Assembly: GCA_963786765.1 (NCBI GenBank)
Contig: CAWBAJ010000007.1
Location: 1-64,000 of the forward strand
Source: DATKNA01 sp963786765
GTDB taxonomy: Bacteria > Actinomycetota > Actinomycetes > Actinomycetales > Kineosporiaceae
Reading direction: 5' to 3'
DNA length: 64,000 bases
Translations under genes and position numbers: made by a program
Shown here: piece by piece, positions 54,426 to 64,000 of the stretch
How positions within the stretch are numbered: position 1 is the first letter of the stretch
How the letters are laid out: the number at the start of each line of letters is the position of its first letter
The notes under the pieces: generated by a model
Databases searched by the model: none
What the model was told of the DNA's origin: nothing
Seen by the model: the letters and a program-made list of their open reading frames with translations, nothing else

Positions 54426-56372
54426 TCATCCGCTGCCAGTCGTCAGCCGAGCCATCTCTGCTGGGCCCGCCTTGCGCTCCTCGAAGGCCGCCCGTCCGCT
54501 CAGGGCCGCGGGCACGCCGACCTCCCACCAGGCGCCGGCCTCCGTCCATGTCGTCGGGTGGGTACGGCAGACGACGACGGCCGGGCGGCGGGTCTGCGTC
54601 GCCGCCGCACGCGCCGCGAGGTAGGCACGCCGCAGGTCGTCGGCCGAGCCGTCGCGCGCGACCTCTTCCACCGCGCACCCGAGCGCGCGCGCATGCGCCG
54701 CGAAGTCGACGCGGAGCCCGCCCTGCTCGGGCGCGCCCGGGCCCCGCGCATCGACGAGCAGGTTGTTGAAGCCCGGTGCCCCCTGCCCGGTCTGCAGCCG
54801 GTGGATGACGGCGTACCCGCCGTTGTCGCAGACGACGAGCACGAACGGGTGCCCTGCGAAGGCGGCCGAGTAGAGATCGGAGTTGAGCATGAGGTACGAG
54901 CCGTCGCCGAGCAGGCCGGTGACGAGCCCGTCGGGGTGCGTCTGCGCCCTGGCCATCGCCGCACCCCACGGGCCCGCGACCTCGTACCCCATGCACGAGA
55001 ACCCGTACTCGAGGTCCATCGTCGGCGCGTGCGCGGCTGCCGACCGCCAGCCCCCGTGCAGCTCGCCCGGGAAGCCGCCCGACGACGTCAGGACGTAGTC
55101 GTCGGGTCCGCTGGCGTCGTTGACCACGCCGACCACCTGGGCGTACGTCAGCGAGCCGTCGGGCGCGACGCCGCCGCGCAAGGTGTCGACGTGCCCGTCC
55201 CACTCCGAGCGCTCCGCCGCGGCACGGGCGCTCCAGCCCTCGTCGGCACGCCAGTCGGCGAGCGCCGCGCCGAGCTCGGCCAGGGTCGCCTTCGCGTCGC
55301 CGACGAGCGGGTGGGACGCGTGCTTCACGGCGTCGAACCTCGCGGCGTTGAGCGCGACGACGCGCACGCCCTCGGCGAACGCCGTCCACGAGGACGTCGT
55401 GAAGTCCTGCAGCCGGGTGCCCACGGCGAGCACGACGTCCGCCTCGCGGGCGAGGGTGTTGGCGGAGGTGGAGCCGATGATGCCGAGCGGGCCGCCGTGC
55501 AGCGGGTGGTCGTGGGGGACGAGGGTGCGGCCCGCCGGCGTCTCCACAACCGGGACGCCGTGCGCCTCGGCGAACGCCAGGACCTCCGCCCGCGCGCCGG
55601 AGTACCGCGCGCCGCCGCCGGCCACGAGCAGCGGCCGCCGCGCCGAGCGCAGGATCCGCTCCGCCTCCGCGAGCGCGCCGACGTCGGGGCGAGCCCTCGG
55701 GACGCGGTGCAGGCGCTCGGCGAACATCGCCCGCGGGAAGTCGTACTCCTCCGCCTGGACGTCCTGCGGGAGGGCGAGGACGACGGGACCGGCGTCCGCG
55801 GGGTCGGTGAGCACCCGGGCGACCTGGGGCAGGGTCGCGAGCAGCTGCTCGGGCCGGCTGATCCGGTCGAAATACCGGGACACCGGCCGGAAGGCGTCGT
55901 TGACCGTCGTGGTCGGGTCGCCGTAGTGCTCGACCTGCTGCAGGACCGGGTCCGGGCCGCGGCCGGTGAACGTGTCACCGGGCAGCAGGAGCACCGGGAG
56001 GCGGTTGGCGTGAGCGAGCCCCGCGGCGGTGACCATGTTCAGGGCGCCGGGGCCGATCGAGGATGTCGCAGCCATGATCTGGCGTCGCTCCGTCGCCTTC
56101 GCGTAGGCGACGGCCGCGAGCGCCATGCCCTCCTCGGTCTGGCCGCGCCACGTCGGGAGCTCGTCGCGGACGTCGTGGAGTGCCGTCCCCAGACCGAGCA
56201 CGTTCCCGTGCCCGAAGATCCCGAACACGCCGGCGAAGAGCGGCACCCGCGTCCCGTCGAGGAGCTCCGACCGCTGAGCGACCATCCATCGCACCAGGGC
56301 CTGCGCGGTGGTGAGGCGCACCGTTCCGCCGGCGCCGCCGGGAACGGCGCGGGCCTCGCCGGTGAGGGTCAC
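54426..56372 (-). CDS. iolD: 3D-(3,5/4)-trihydroxycyclohexane-1,2-dione hydrolase
   Basis: This ThDP-dependent enzyme (648 aa) opens the ring of the IolE product. It has the catalytic Glu in RGQTEEGMALAAVAYAKA, the central domain, and the ThDP-binding GDGSYLMLNSDLYSAAF. The family start FGIFGHGNVLGLGTAL is well conserved. GTG 56372 overlaps the iolB stop (GTGA). Its frame is intact although two neighbours are frameshifted. Confidence 0.95.
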   Translation of the reverse strand: MTLTGEARAVPGGAGGTVRLTTAQALVRWMVAQRSELLDGTRVPLFAGVFGIFGHGNVLGLGTALHDVRDELPTWRGQTEEGMALAAVAYAKATERRQIMAATSSIGPGALNMVTAAGLAHANRLPVLLLPGDTFTGRGPDPVLQQVEHYGDPTTTVNDAFRPVSRYFDRISRPEQLLATLPQVARVLTDPADAGPVVLALPQDVQAEEYDFPRAMFAERLHRVPRARPDVGALAEAERILRSARRPLLVAGGGARYSGARAEVLAFAEAHGVPVVETPAGRTLVPHDHPLHGGPLGIIGSTSANTLAREADVVLAVGTRLQDFTTSSWTAFAEGVRVVALNAARFDAVKHASHPLVGDAKATLAELGAALADWRADEGWSARAAAERSEWDGHVDTLRGGVAPDGSLTYAQVVGVVNDASGPDDYVLTSSGGFPGELHGGWRSAAAHAPTMDLEYGFSCMGYEVAGPWGAAMARAQTHPDGLVTGLLGDGSYLMLNSDLYSAAFAGHPFVLVVCDNGGYAVIHRLQTGQGAPGFNNLLVDARGPGAPEQGGLRVDFAAHARALGCAVEEVARDGSADDLRRAYLAARAAATQTRRPAVVVCRTHPTTWTEAGAWWEVGVPAALSGRAAFEERKAGPAEMARLTTGSG

Positions 56373-57304
56373 GAGGTCCTCCTGATCAGGTCGGGAACGC
56401 GGGGGTCGGGGTCCTGCGCAGCCCAGCTCTCGCGGATCCACGCGTGGGTGGGGTCGTCGCAGAAGGCCATCGATCGGTCGGCACCCGGGCCGGCCAGCAC
56501 GTTGAGGTAGTACATCGGGTAGCCGGGAGCGGCGGCGCAGGGGCCGTGGTAGCCGTAGGGCACGAGCACGACGTCGCCGTCGCGCACCTCGAAGGTCTCG
56601 TCGAGCGGCGCTAGGCCGGCGGCGGCGTGCTCGGCGCCGGTGTAGGTGCGGTGCAACCCGAATCCCTCCGGGGACGGCGTCACCTGATCGGCGCCCGCGA
56701 TCCGGTAGTAGTAGATCTCCTCGTTGACGACCGTGCACGGCTCGGTCACGTCGTGCTTGTGCGGCGGGTGGCTCGACCAGTTCCCCGGCGGCGTGACGAG
56801 CTCGACGCAGACGAGCTTGTCGGCGTGGTCCCACGCTCCCGGCGCCCCGAAGTTGCGGACGAGCCGGGTCGCCTGCCCCGCCCCGCGCGTCTCGCACGGC
56901 ACGTCGTCCGCGGACCCGTACGCCGACGGCAGCCGCCGCTCGCAGCGCGCGCTCGGCAGGGCGACCTCCGCCCCGTGCTCGCTCACCAGGGTCAGCGTGC
57001 TGTCCCGGCCCACGTACACGAAGTCGGTGGCGGAGGTGAAGACCGAGCGCCGGCCGGCGAGCTCATAGCTCGTCTCGTTCTCGACGTCGACCCGCAGCGA
57101 GCCCGCGAGCGGCAGCACCAGGTCCTCGCTCTCCCCTGTCGCGACGGTCAAGGGCTCCCCCGGCGCCAGCCGGAGCACGCGTAGCCCGCAATAGGTCCAC
57201 CCCGCGTCCTGCGGTGTGAGGACGACGTCCTCGTGGGTCGCGGCCCCGGCAGCGGCGCCGCGGGGTCGCAGCAACGAAGACGGCTCGATGCCGATGTCGG
57301 TCAC
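56369..57304 (-). CDS. iolB: 5-Deoxy-glucuronate isomerase
   Basis: This cupin-fold enzyme of 311 aa isomerises the open-chain product of IolD. The metal-binding HPPHKHD and downstream EEIYYYRIAG motifs are typical of IolB, as is VLVPYGYHGPCAAAPGYPMYY, seen here as VLVPYGYHGP and APGYPMYYLNVLAG. GTG 57304 overlaps the stop of the preceding gene. It sits in the order C, Cgl0159-like, B, D, E. Confidence 0.94.
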   Translation of the reverse strand: MTDIGIEPSSLLRPRGAAAGAATHEDVVLTPQDAGWTYCGLRVLRLAPGEPLTVATGESEDLVLPLAGSLRVDVENETSYELAGRRSVFTSATDFVYVGRDSTLTLVSEHGAEVALPSARCERRLPSAYGSADDVPCETRGAGQATRLVRNFGAPGAWDHADKLVCVELVTPPGNWSSHPPHKHDVTEPCTVVNEEIYYYRIAGADQVTPSPEGFGLHRTYTGAEHAAAGLAPLDETFEVRDGDVVLVPYGYHGPCAAAPGYPMYYLNVLAGPGADRSMAFCDDPTHAWIRESWAAQDPDPRVPDLIRRTS

Positions 57305-58261
57305 GGGGCGACGGCCTCCTGTTCGTGGGCGTGTTCCGGCGCGTGGCCGGATGCGGCGCGCAAGGCGCGGGCGGCGGCCTCCACCGCGGCGGCCACGTCC
57401 CCGCCGGGCGGGTACAGCAGGGCACGCCCGACGACGAGGCCGCGGACCGCGGGCTGCCGCAGCGCCAGCGACCAGCTGGCGAGGTCGTGCTCCGGGTCGG
57501 GACCGGGGACGCCGCCGAGCACGACGCAGGGCAGCGTCGTCGCCGAGAACACGACGGCGGGGTCGTCGCACGCGGGCAGCTTGAGCCAGGTGTAGGCGCT
57601 CGTCGTGCCCAGCGCGGACGCGACCGTGATGGCCCGCAGCAGTGACGCCGCGTCGCGCTGGAGGGTGAGGACGCCGTCCCCGTCCGGCGCGTACGGCAGC
57701 GGCTCCACCATCGCGAGGAGCCCTCGGGCCGCGAGGTCCGTGACGGCGTTCGCGCAGCCCTCGATCGTCCGCGCGGTGCCCGGATGGGTGTCGTCGAGGC
57801 GGAGCAGCATCTTGCCGCCCTCGAGCCGGCAGTCGGCGATGCCGGCGGCGTCGTACCCGGTGAACCGGTCGTCCATCGTCCAGCTGGCGCCGTAGAGGCC
57901 GCCGCGGTTCATCGACCCGATCACGACCTTGCCGTCGAGCGCGCCGAGCAGCAGCAGCTCCTCGACCACGTCGGGCGAGCCGAGCAGGCCGTCGACGTCC
58001 GGGTTCTGCAGCGCGACAGGAGCCGGCGGAGCAGGTCACGTCGGTCGGCCATCCCGAGGGGATCGCCGGGCACGGCGAGCGCCCCGCGGGCCGGGTGGTC
58101 CGCGGCGATGAGGAAGAGGGATCCGCGGGGCCCGAGGATGCGCCCCGGCCGTCGCCGGCGGCGCGTAGGCCTCGGCGACCGCCTCGCGGCCGGGTCGCCC
58201 GCCGGCGGAGGAGCTCGTGCCAGCGGTCATCGGGCAGCGGGTCCGAACGATCGGAGGTCAT
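57301..58261 (-). pseudogene. Cgl0159-family (beta/alpha)8 protein, frameshifted
   Basis: ATG 58261 overlaps the iolC stop. The N-terminus (MTSDRSDPLPDDRWHELLRRR) is followed by parts in other frames: EAVAEAYA, LIAADHPARGALAVPGDP, NPDVDGLLGSPDVVEELL. From about 57969 the C-terminal 220 residues are in one frame (LDGKVVIGSMNRGGLYGASW, AYTWLKLPACDDP, VRGLVVGRALLYP). It matches the Cgl0159-type aldolase-like proteins found between IolC and IolB in actinobacteria. At least three indels occur in the first third. Confidence 0.78.
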
Positions 58262-59331
58262 CGGGCGTCCTCTCCCCGGCCGACGACAGCCGGCCGGACG
58301 TTCAGCGCGGTATCGATGTGCGTGCGCGGCTCGAGCTCGGCGAGCGTGGGCATGGCGTCGGCGCAGGCGAGCCGTGACGGCGACGAGCGCGCCCGCGGCG
58401 TTGGCGAGGCGCGGCGGTGCGGGGGTGGTCCCAGCCCGCGAGGAGCCCGTGGCAGAGCGCGCCGCCGAAGGCGTCGCCGGCGCCGAGACCGTTGACGACG
58501 TCGACCCGCTGGGGTGGGACGGTCTCCATCGCCGTCGGGCGAGGCGACGAGGACGCCGTCCCCGCCCTTCTTGACCAGGACGAGCCGCAGGCCGCGGTCC
58601 AGGAGCCGGCGGGCCGCCTCCTCCGGGTCGCGGGTGCCGACGGCCACCTCGACCTCGTCCCGGTTGCCGACGGCGACGTCGACGTGCTCGAGCATCCGGG
58701 CGTACTCGCGGGTCGCCTCTTGCGGGGACGGCCAGAACATCGGCCGCCAGTCGAGGTCGAGCACCGTCCACCGGGCGGTCGAGGAGCGCTCCCGCTCGCG
58801 GTGCTGGAGCATCGCCAGCTGGGTGGAGCGTGCCGGGTCGACGCTCGCGCCGGTGCCGGTCACCCACAGCAGGGGGACGTCGGCGACGGTGTCCCAGGGC
58901 ACGTCGTCCGCGGTGAGCGTCAGATCGGGGGCCACAGGCAGCCGGTAGAAGAGCAGCGGCGGGTCCTCCGGCGGGGCGAGGGCGCAGAACACGACCGGCG
59001 TCAGGAGCCCCGTCTCGGTGCCGACGAACCGCGGGTCGACGCCGAAGCCGGCGAGCGCCGTCCGCACGAAGTCCCCGAACGGATCAGGCCCGACCTTGGT
59101 GAGGACGGCGCTGCGATGTCCCAGCCGGGCTGCGGCCACGGCGACGTTCGTGGCCGTCCCGCCGAGGAACCGGTCGAAGGTCGCGACCGCCGTCAGAGGT
59201 GCCCCGATGTGCTCCGGGTGGTCGTCGACGGAGGGATAGAGGTCGACTCCTACGCGCCCGACCGTGAGGACCTCCGGCAGCCCGGGGGCAGCGGAGGAGC
59301 CCGACGGGCGGGCGGGCGTCGGAACGGTCAC
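58258..59331 (-). pseudogene. iolC: 5-Dehydro-2-deoxygluconokinase, frameshifted
   Basis: This PfkB-family sugar kinase begins at GTG 59331 with EVLTVGRVGVDLYP and FLGGTATNVAVAAARLG (PfkB signature 1). The frame is normal for about 265 residues, to GDGVLVASPDG. It then shifts near 58540 to VVNGLGAGDAFGGALCHGLL (PfkB signature 2 with catalytic Asp), and shifts again near 58430 and 58380 before ending as LACADAMPTLAELEP. All active-site parts survive, so these may be sequencing indels. Confidence 0.8.
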
Positions 59332-59334
59332 GGC

Positions 59335-60198
59335 TCACGCCCAGCTCTTCGTTCGATCCCGGATCTGCTCGCGCATGAACAGGTTCGACTCCCTGGCGCG
59401 GTCCTCCCACGCGAAGACACACGCGGTCATGATCGTCTCCTCGCGCCGGCCGAAGCCCAGCCGCTCCAGGGTGGAGAAGAACTCCTCCCAGTCGACCTCG
59501 CCCTGCCCGATGTCCAGGTGCTGGTGGATCCGGGCGGGGGTGCCGGGCGGGTTGAGGATGTAGCGGTTGGGAACGCGGTGGTCGAACGAGTCGGCGACGT
59601 GGACCTGCGTCAGCAGGTCCCCGGCGTACTCCATGATCTGCGTCATGTTGCCGCCCTGGTGGAACGTGTGCGGCGCGCAGTACAGGAAGCTGACCAGCGC
59701 GGAGTCGACGCCGCGGACCATGTCGACCGCGACGATGCCGTCCTCGACGAAGTCGTCGGGGTGGGGTTCGAGCCGCAGGTGCACGCCCTCGCGCTCGAAG
59801 ACCGGCAGCAGCTCCTCCATCGACTTCCACCACTGCGCCTCGGAGCGGCTCGCCTGCTCGGGCCGCCCGTTGAACTCCGAGTTCATGACGTCGCAGCCGA
59901 GGTCGACGGTGATCTGGACGGCGCGCTTCCAGTAGCGGACCGCGGCCTGCCGCTCGTCCTCGTCAGGGCCCGCCCACCGGTACAGGGGCAGCACCGACGA
60001 GATCCGGACGCCGGCCGCGTCGAGCTCGCGCTTGAACGCGGCAACACTGTGCCGGTCCGCGCGGGGATGGAGGAAGAAGGGCATGAAGTCCTCGCGCGGC
60101 GACAGCTCGATGTGTTCGTAGCCGTGCTCCGCGACGAGGGCGGGCAGCTCGAGCAGCGGCGTGTTCCGCACCATCCAGGGGTCGAGCGCGATCTTCAC
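59335..60198 (-). CDS. IolH-like sugar phosphate isomerase/epimerase
   Basis: The 287-aa TIM barrel starts at GTG 60198 (AGGAGG seven bases upstream) and overlaps the iolG stop as GTGA. The metal-binding residues fall in LRLEPHPDDFVEDG, TFHQGGNMTQIMEYAG and GQGEVDWEEFFSTL, as in IolH/IolI-type isomerases. The first strand reads KIALDPWMVRNTPLLELP. Probably it interconverts inososes or handles a side product; the exact reaction is not known. Confidence 0.88.
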   Translation of the reverse strand: MKIALDPWMVRNTPLLELPALVAEHGYEHIELSPREDFMPFFLHPRADRHSVAAFKRELDAAGVRISSVLPLYRWAGPDEDERQAAVRYWKRAVQITVDLGCDVMNSEFNGRPEQASRSEAQWWKSMEELLPVFEREGVHLRLEPHPDDFVEDGIVAVDMVRGVDSALVSFLYCAPHTFHQGGNMTQIMEYAGDLLTQVHVADSFDHRVPNRYILNPPGTPARIHQHLDIGQGEVDWEEFFSTLERLGFGRREETIMTACVFAWEDRARESNLFMREQIRDRTKSWA

Positions 60199-61223
60199 CG
60201 CCCCGCCTCCTGGTCGTAGAGAGCGGGCCGGTCCACGAGCCGGACCTCGGTGCGTGCGTGCTGGGCGAACGAGGCGACGGCAGTCTCCGCCACGACGCTG
60301 GCGGCGTAACCGTCCCAGGCGTCGGACGCCCCGGGAGCGATGGTCGCCCCGCCCGCGAGCGCCCCGATCCATTCCTGTAGCTCGTCGGCGTAGGCCTGGC
60401 CGAACCGGACGCCCCAGTCCGGGGGCACGCTCTCCCCACGGCGCCCCTCCCCCAGCACCATGGTCGTCCGGGGGTTGTCGAGGGCGACAGTCCCGGTCGA
60501 GCCGACGATCTCGCACCGGACGTCGTAGCCGTACTGGCAGTTGACGAACGACTCCACGTCGACGACCGCCCCGTTCGCGAGCTCGAGCAGGACGATCTGC
60601 GGGTCGCGCAGGTGCGCCGCGCCGAGCGGGCTCTGCCTGACCTTCACCACCGTCGTCGCCGTGATCTCCTGCCCGAACAGCCACCGGAACGTGTCGAACT
60701 CGTGGACGAGGGAGTCGGTGAGCGACATCTCCCCGACGAAGGTGTCGGGGACGCCGGGGTTGCGGTGGACGGCGTGTGCGAGCAGCGGCTCACCGATGAC
60801 ACCGCCGTCGATGGCGGCCTTGACGTCGCGGAACCCGGCGTCGTAGCGCCGCATGAAGCCCACCTGGACGAGCCGGCGTCCGCCCGCCGCCTCGGCCTGG
60901 ACCACCTTGAGCGCGTCGTCCGCGGTGGTGGCCAGCGGCTTCTCGCACAGCACGGGCTTGCCCGCGGCCAGGCACGCGAGCACCTGCTCGGCGTGCAGGT
61001 CGCCCGGGGAGGCGATGAGGACGGCATCGACCTGCGGGTCCTCGACGAGATCGCTCCACGAGCGGGCCGCGATCGCGCCGACCTCCTGGGCGAGGGCCGC
61101 CGCGCGCTCGGTGGCGACGTCGAAGACGGCGGCGACGGACGCCCCCGCCACGGATCGGGCGAGACGGTGGACGTGCAGCGTCCCGATCATCCCGGTGCCG
61201 AGAACTCCTACCCGGACGGTCAC
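60195..61223 (-). CDS. iolG: Inositol 2-dehydrogenase
   Basis: This 342-aa Gfo/Idh enzyme has VRVGVLGTGMIGTLHVHRL at the N-terminus, EKPLATTADD (catalytic Lys) and the inositol dehydrogenase segments MRRYDAGFRDVKAAIDGG and TDSLVHEFDTFRWLFGQE, with Asp and His that form the catalytic centre. It oxidises myo-inositol to scyllo-inosose with NAD+. It overlaps the transaldolase-like gene and iolH by four bases each. Confidence 0.93.
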   Translation of the reverse strand: MTVRVGVLGTGMIGTLHVHRLARSVAGASVAAVFDVATERAAALAQEVGAIAARSWSDLVEDPQVDAVLIASPGDLHAEQVLACLAAGKPVLCEKPLATTADDALKVVQAEAAGGRRLVQVGFMRRYDAGFRDVKAAIDGGVIGEPLLAHAVHRNPGVPDTFVGEMSLTDSLVHEFDTFRWLFGQEITATTVVKVRQSPLGAAHLRDPQIVLLELANGAVVDVESFVNCQYGYDVRCEIVGSTGTVALDNPRTTMVLGEGRRGESVPPDWGVRFGQAYADELQEWIGALAGGATIAPGASDAWDGYAASVVAETAVASFAQHARTEVRLVDRPALYDQEAGR

Positions 61224-62332
61224 GAGGCGGTCCTCTCCTTGTCAGGGTCGGGCAGCAGCACGTCGCGCACGAGCGCGTCGAGGTCCGCCGCCGCGGTCAG
61301 GAACTGGCGCATGGTGCGCCGGGTGGCGCCGAAGCCGTCGAACTCCTCGACGGTCAGCCCGTCCGGGTCGTACGCACGGCGGAACTCGGGCACCTGCCGG
61401 TACAGGGCGTCGACCACCTCGCGCGCGACCGGCTCGTCGATGCGCGCCACCGGGTCGATGCCGCTGGCGTTCAGCCGCTTCTGCCACCCGAACGGCGGGG
61501 AGATGACGACGTCCCCGCCGATCAGCTGGCTCCAGTGCATGTGGTTGCGGAACGCGGCCGAGAGCAGACGTGTCCGGTAGCCGCGCTGCAGGTAGATCTC
61601 GTACGCCCGCTTGAAGGCGGCCACCCCGGCCCACTCGAAGTACCCCGGGTCGAGCATCACGCCGGCCTTGTCGGCGGCCACCTTCATCCAGTCGTCCAGG
61701 CGACCCACCATGATCGTGCACACCGGGCCCATGCTGCTGACGTCGTGGCCGGCGGCCTCGCGCCGGCGTAGCCCGCGCTCGACCGCCTCGCCGACCGCGA
61801 GGGCCTGGGGCACCGTGAAGGAGACGGTGGCGTTGATGCAGATCCCGAGCGCCGTCACCTCCTCGATCGCGACGATCCCCGCGGACGTGGCCGGGATCTT
61901 GACGATGATGTTCGGGGCGAGGGCGTCGAAGTGCACGGCCTGGGCGACGAGCCGCTCGGCGTCACGCCACAACCTGGGATCCGTCTGGATGGAGAGGCGA
62001 CCGTCGCGCCCGGCACTGGCACGGAACGCGGGCACGAGCAGCGCCGCCGCCGCGACCGACAGCTCCTCGACGGCCAGCCAGCCCAGCTCGGACTCCGTTG
62101 CGGTGCCGTGGTCCGCCGCCAGCGCTGTGAGCCGCTCCCGCCAGCGCGGTGCGTCGGCGCGCAGCGCGGCGAGCGCGATCACGGGATTCGCGGTGGCGCC
62201 CACTGCACCCCAGCCGATCGCCGCCGTCAGCTCCGTGGGGTCGGCGGAGTCGTTCCACAGCCGGGTCGGTGTCGTGCGCGTCATCGTGAGCAGCGGTGGC
62301 TCGTCATGGCGGATGGGAGCTTGCGTGGACAT
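61220..62332 (-). CDS. Transaldolase-family protein
   Basis: The 370-aa TIM barrel has LWNDSADPTEL near the N-terminus and the transaldolase Schiff-base lysine region NIIVKIPAT, followed by GICINATVSFTVPQALA. Its position as the first catabolic gene after the importer, overlapping iolG, links it to inositol or cyclitol breakdown. Such iol-linked transaldolase-like proteins occur in actinobacteria; their reaction is uncertain. ATG 62332 has GGAGTCTGGC upstream. Confidence 0.85.
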   Translation of the reverse strand: MSTQAPIRHDEPPLLTMTRTTPTRLWNDSADPTELTAAIGWGAVGATANPVIALAALRADAPRWRERLTALAADHGTATESELGWLAVEELSVAAAALLVPAFRASAGRDGRLSIQTDPRLWRDAERLVAQAVHFDALAPNIIVKIPATSAGIVAIEEVTALGICINATVSFTVPQALAVGEAVERGLRRREAAGHDVSSMGPVCTIMVGRLDDWMKVAADKAGVMLDPGYFEWAGVAAFKRAYEIYLQRGYRTRLLSAAFRNHMHWSQLIGGDVVISPPFGWQKRLNASGIDPVARIDEPVAREVVDALYRQVPEFRRAYDPDGLTVEEFDGFGATRRTMRQFLTAAADLDALVRDVLLPDPDKERTAS

Positions 62333-62395
62333 GCCAGACTCCAGAGGTTCTCGACCTTGCACAGGTACGCGGGCGGCCCGGCGACGCAGGCCGTG

Positions 62396-62427
62396 CCGCC
62401 GCCGCCGGGAGTTCCCGGCGGCGGCGG
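62396..62427 (-). terminator. Very strong stem-loop between importer and catabolic genes
   Basis: A perfect 15-base stem (CCGCCGCCGCCGGGA / TCCCGGCGGCGGCGG) with a 2-base loop lies just after the ATPase stop (62431) and 64 bases before the transaldolase ATG. It may end or attenuate transcription, or protect the importer mRNA, so that transporter and enzymes are expressed at different levels. Confidence 0.65.
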
Positions 62428-62430
62428 GTC

Positions 62431-63246
<816 letters not shown>

Positions 63247-63248
63247 GA

Positions 63249-64000
63249 CTAGCCCACCTTCCGGGCGGTCGAGAGGCGCTTGACGAGGAGGTTCACCATC
63301 ACGGCGAGCAGGAGCATCACGCCGAGGAAGGACTTGAACCAGTTCGGGTCCCAGCCCGCGTAGACGATGCCCAGGCTGGTCATGCCGAAGATGAAGGCAC
63401 CGATCGCGACGCCGATCGCGTTGCCGTAACCGCCGGTCAGCAAGGTGCCGCCGACGACTGCGGCGATGATGTAGAGGAACTCGTTCCCGACGCCGTTGCC
63501 GGACTGCAGGGTGTTGAACCGGTACAGGGTGTGCATGCCCTCGAACCAGCCGAGGAACGACACCGTCATGAACAGGCCGATCTTCGTCCGGGTCACGGGG
63601 ACGCCGACGGCTCGGGCACTCGGCGAGTTCCCCCCGACGGCGAAGATCCAGTTTCCGACGCGCGTCCGCTGCAGGATCCACGCGGCGAGGGCCACGAAGA
63701 AGAACCACCAGATGATCAGCGTCCAGATCGTGGTCCCGCCGACCTGAACGCTCGACGCGAAGACCTTGGACAGCGAGTCGTAGCCGTCGATCTTGGAGAT
63801 GTCGGGCGTCGACACCGACCCGGTGACCAGCTTCGTGACGCCGAGGTTGGCGCCCTGCAGCACGAAGAAGGTGCCGAGCGTGATGAGGAAGCTGGGGATG
63901 CCCGTCCGCATGACCAGGTACCCGTTGACGAATCCGACGAACAGGCAGAAGACCAGTGATACGAGAGCCCCGACCCAGAGGTTGATCCCGTAGTTCCAGC
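63249..64000 (-). CDS. ABC sugar-type permease (5' end outside window)
   Basis: The C-terminal 250 residues of a ribose/inositol-type (BPD_transp_2) permease are visible, with multiple hydrophobic helices and the cytoplasmic motif GGNSPSARAVGV. Helix-rich parts include GFVNGYLVMRTGIPSFLITL and EFLYIIAAVVGGTLLTGG. The frame stays open to the window edge. It forms the importer with the adjacent ATPase; the binding protein is presumably upstream, outside. Confidence 0.9.
   Translation of the reverse strand, partial: WNYGINLWVGALVSLVFCLFVGFVNGYLVMRTGIPSFLITLGTFFVLQGANLGVTKLVTGSVSTPDISKIDGYDSLSKVFASSVQVGGTTIWTLIIWWFFFVALAAWILQRTRVGNWIFAVGGNSPSARAVGVPVTRTKIGLFMTVSFLGWFEGMHTLYRFNTLQSGNGVGNEFLYIIAAVVGGTLLTGGYGNAIGVAIGAFIFGMTSLGIVYAGWDPNWFKSFLGVMLLLAVMVNLLVKRLSTARKVG

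Overview
The window is high-GC DNA with GTG/TTG starts and tightly coupled genes (ATGA and GTGA overlaps). It encodes a fused PcaL, a mycobacterial/corynebacterial-type iol gene set and many PadR, LacI and IclR regulators. This fits an actinobacterium, most likely a member of the Pseudonocardiaceae such as Pseudonocardia; the genus is an inference. No rRNA, complete tRNA or CRISPR array is visible.

Layout. (1) 1-4885: a CitA/DcuS-type two-component system, whose kinase is frameshifted, faces a SsuB/TauB-like ABC uptake operon that ends in a strong hairpin. (2) 5-36 kb is an accessory mosaic. Five direct, same-strand copies of a roughly 155-base unit end in the 3' half of a tRNA-Arg(UCU) gene: A 5081, B+C 8473/9764 split by IS-like DNA, D 12924, E 27394 and F 35884. 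They look like serial attachment-site remnants and divide the island into modules. These are a DUF1737-rhodanese-MetZ sulfur module plus a possible toxin-antitoxin pair; IS630 debris and a VOC protein; pobA, an IclR regulator and a complete pcaHGBLFIJ operon, followed by a truncated meta-cleavage cassette and two repeat-protein genes; and a pair of very large unrecognised proteins. (3) 35.4-38.1 kb is a pseudogene graveyard with receiver-domain, LysR and membrane-protein remnants. (4) 38282-42406 is a compact minus-strand RiPP locus: a good promoter, a Cys-rich precursor-like gene, a HopA1-like protein and a kinase-LanC fusion. It looks like an unusual lanthipeptide-type system and is the strongest novelty candidate. 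(5) 42.5-46.5 kb holds a broken LacI gene, a GNAT enzyme, a PadR/HAAS pair and a membrane protein. (6) 46.5-64 kb is a large inositol (iol) catabolic region with an ABC importer, IolG, H, C, B, D and E, a Cgl0159-family protein, a transaldolase-like protein, a tautomerase, a divergent LacI regulator with a palindromic operator, and a second block of oxidoreductases and an isomerase.

How the genes work together. PobA makes protocatechuate from 4-hydroxybenzoate. PcaHG opens the ring, PcaB and PcaL take the product to 3-oxoadipate, and PcaIJ and PcaF release succinyl-CoA and acetyl-CoA. In the right arm an importer probably brings in inositol or a related cyclitol; IolG, E, D, B and C convert it stepwise to central intermediates, probably under LacI control.

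Caution. Many conserved genes (histidine kinase, two Gfo/Idh genes, an SDR, iolC, the Cgl0159 gene, the 25.2-kb metalloprotease, the 28-32-kb giant gene) are interrupted by single-base frameshifts although the protein sequence on both sides is well preserved. Some of these may be assembly indels rather than true decay.
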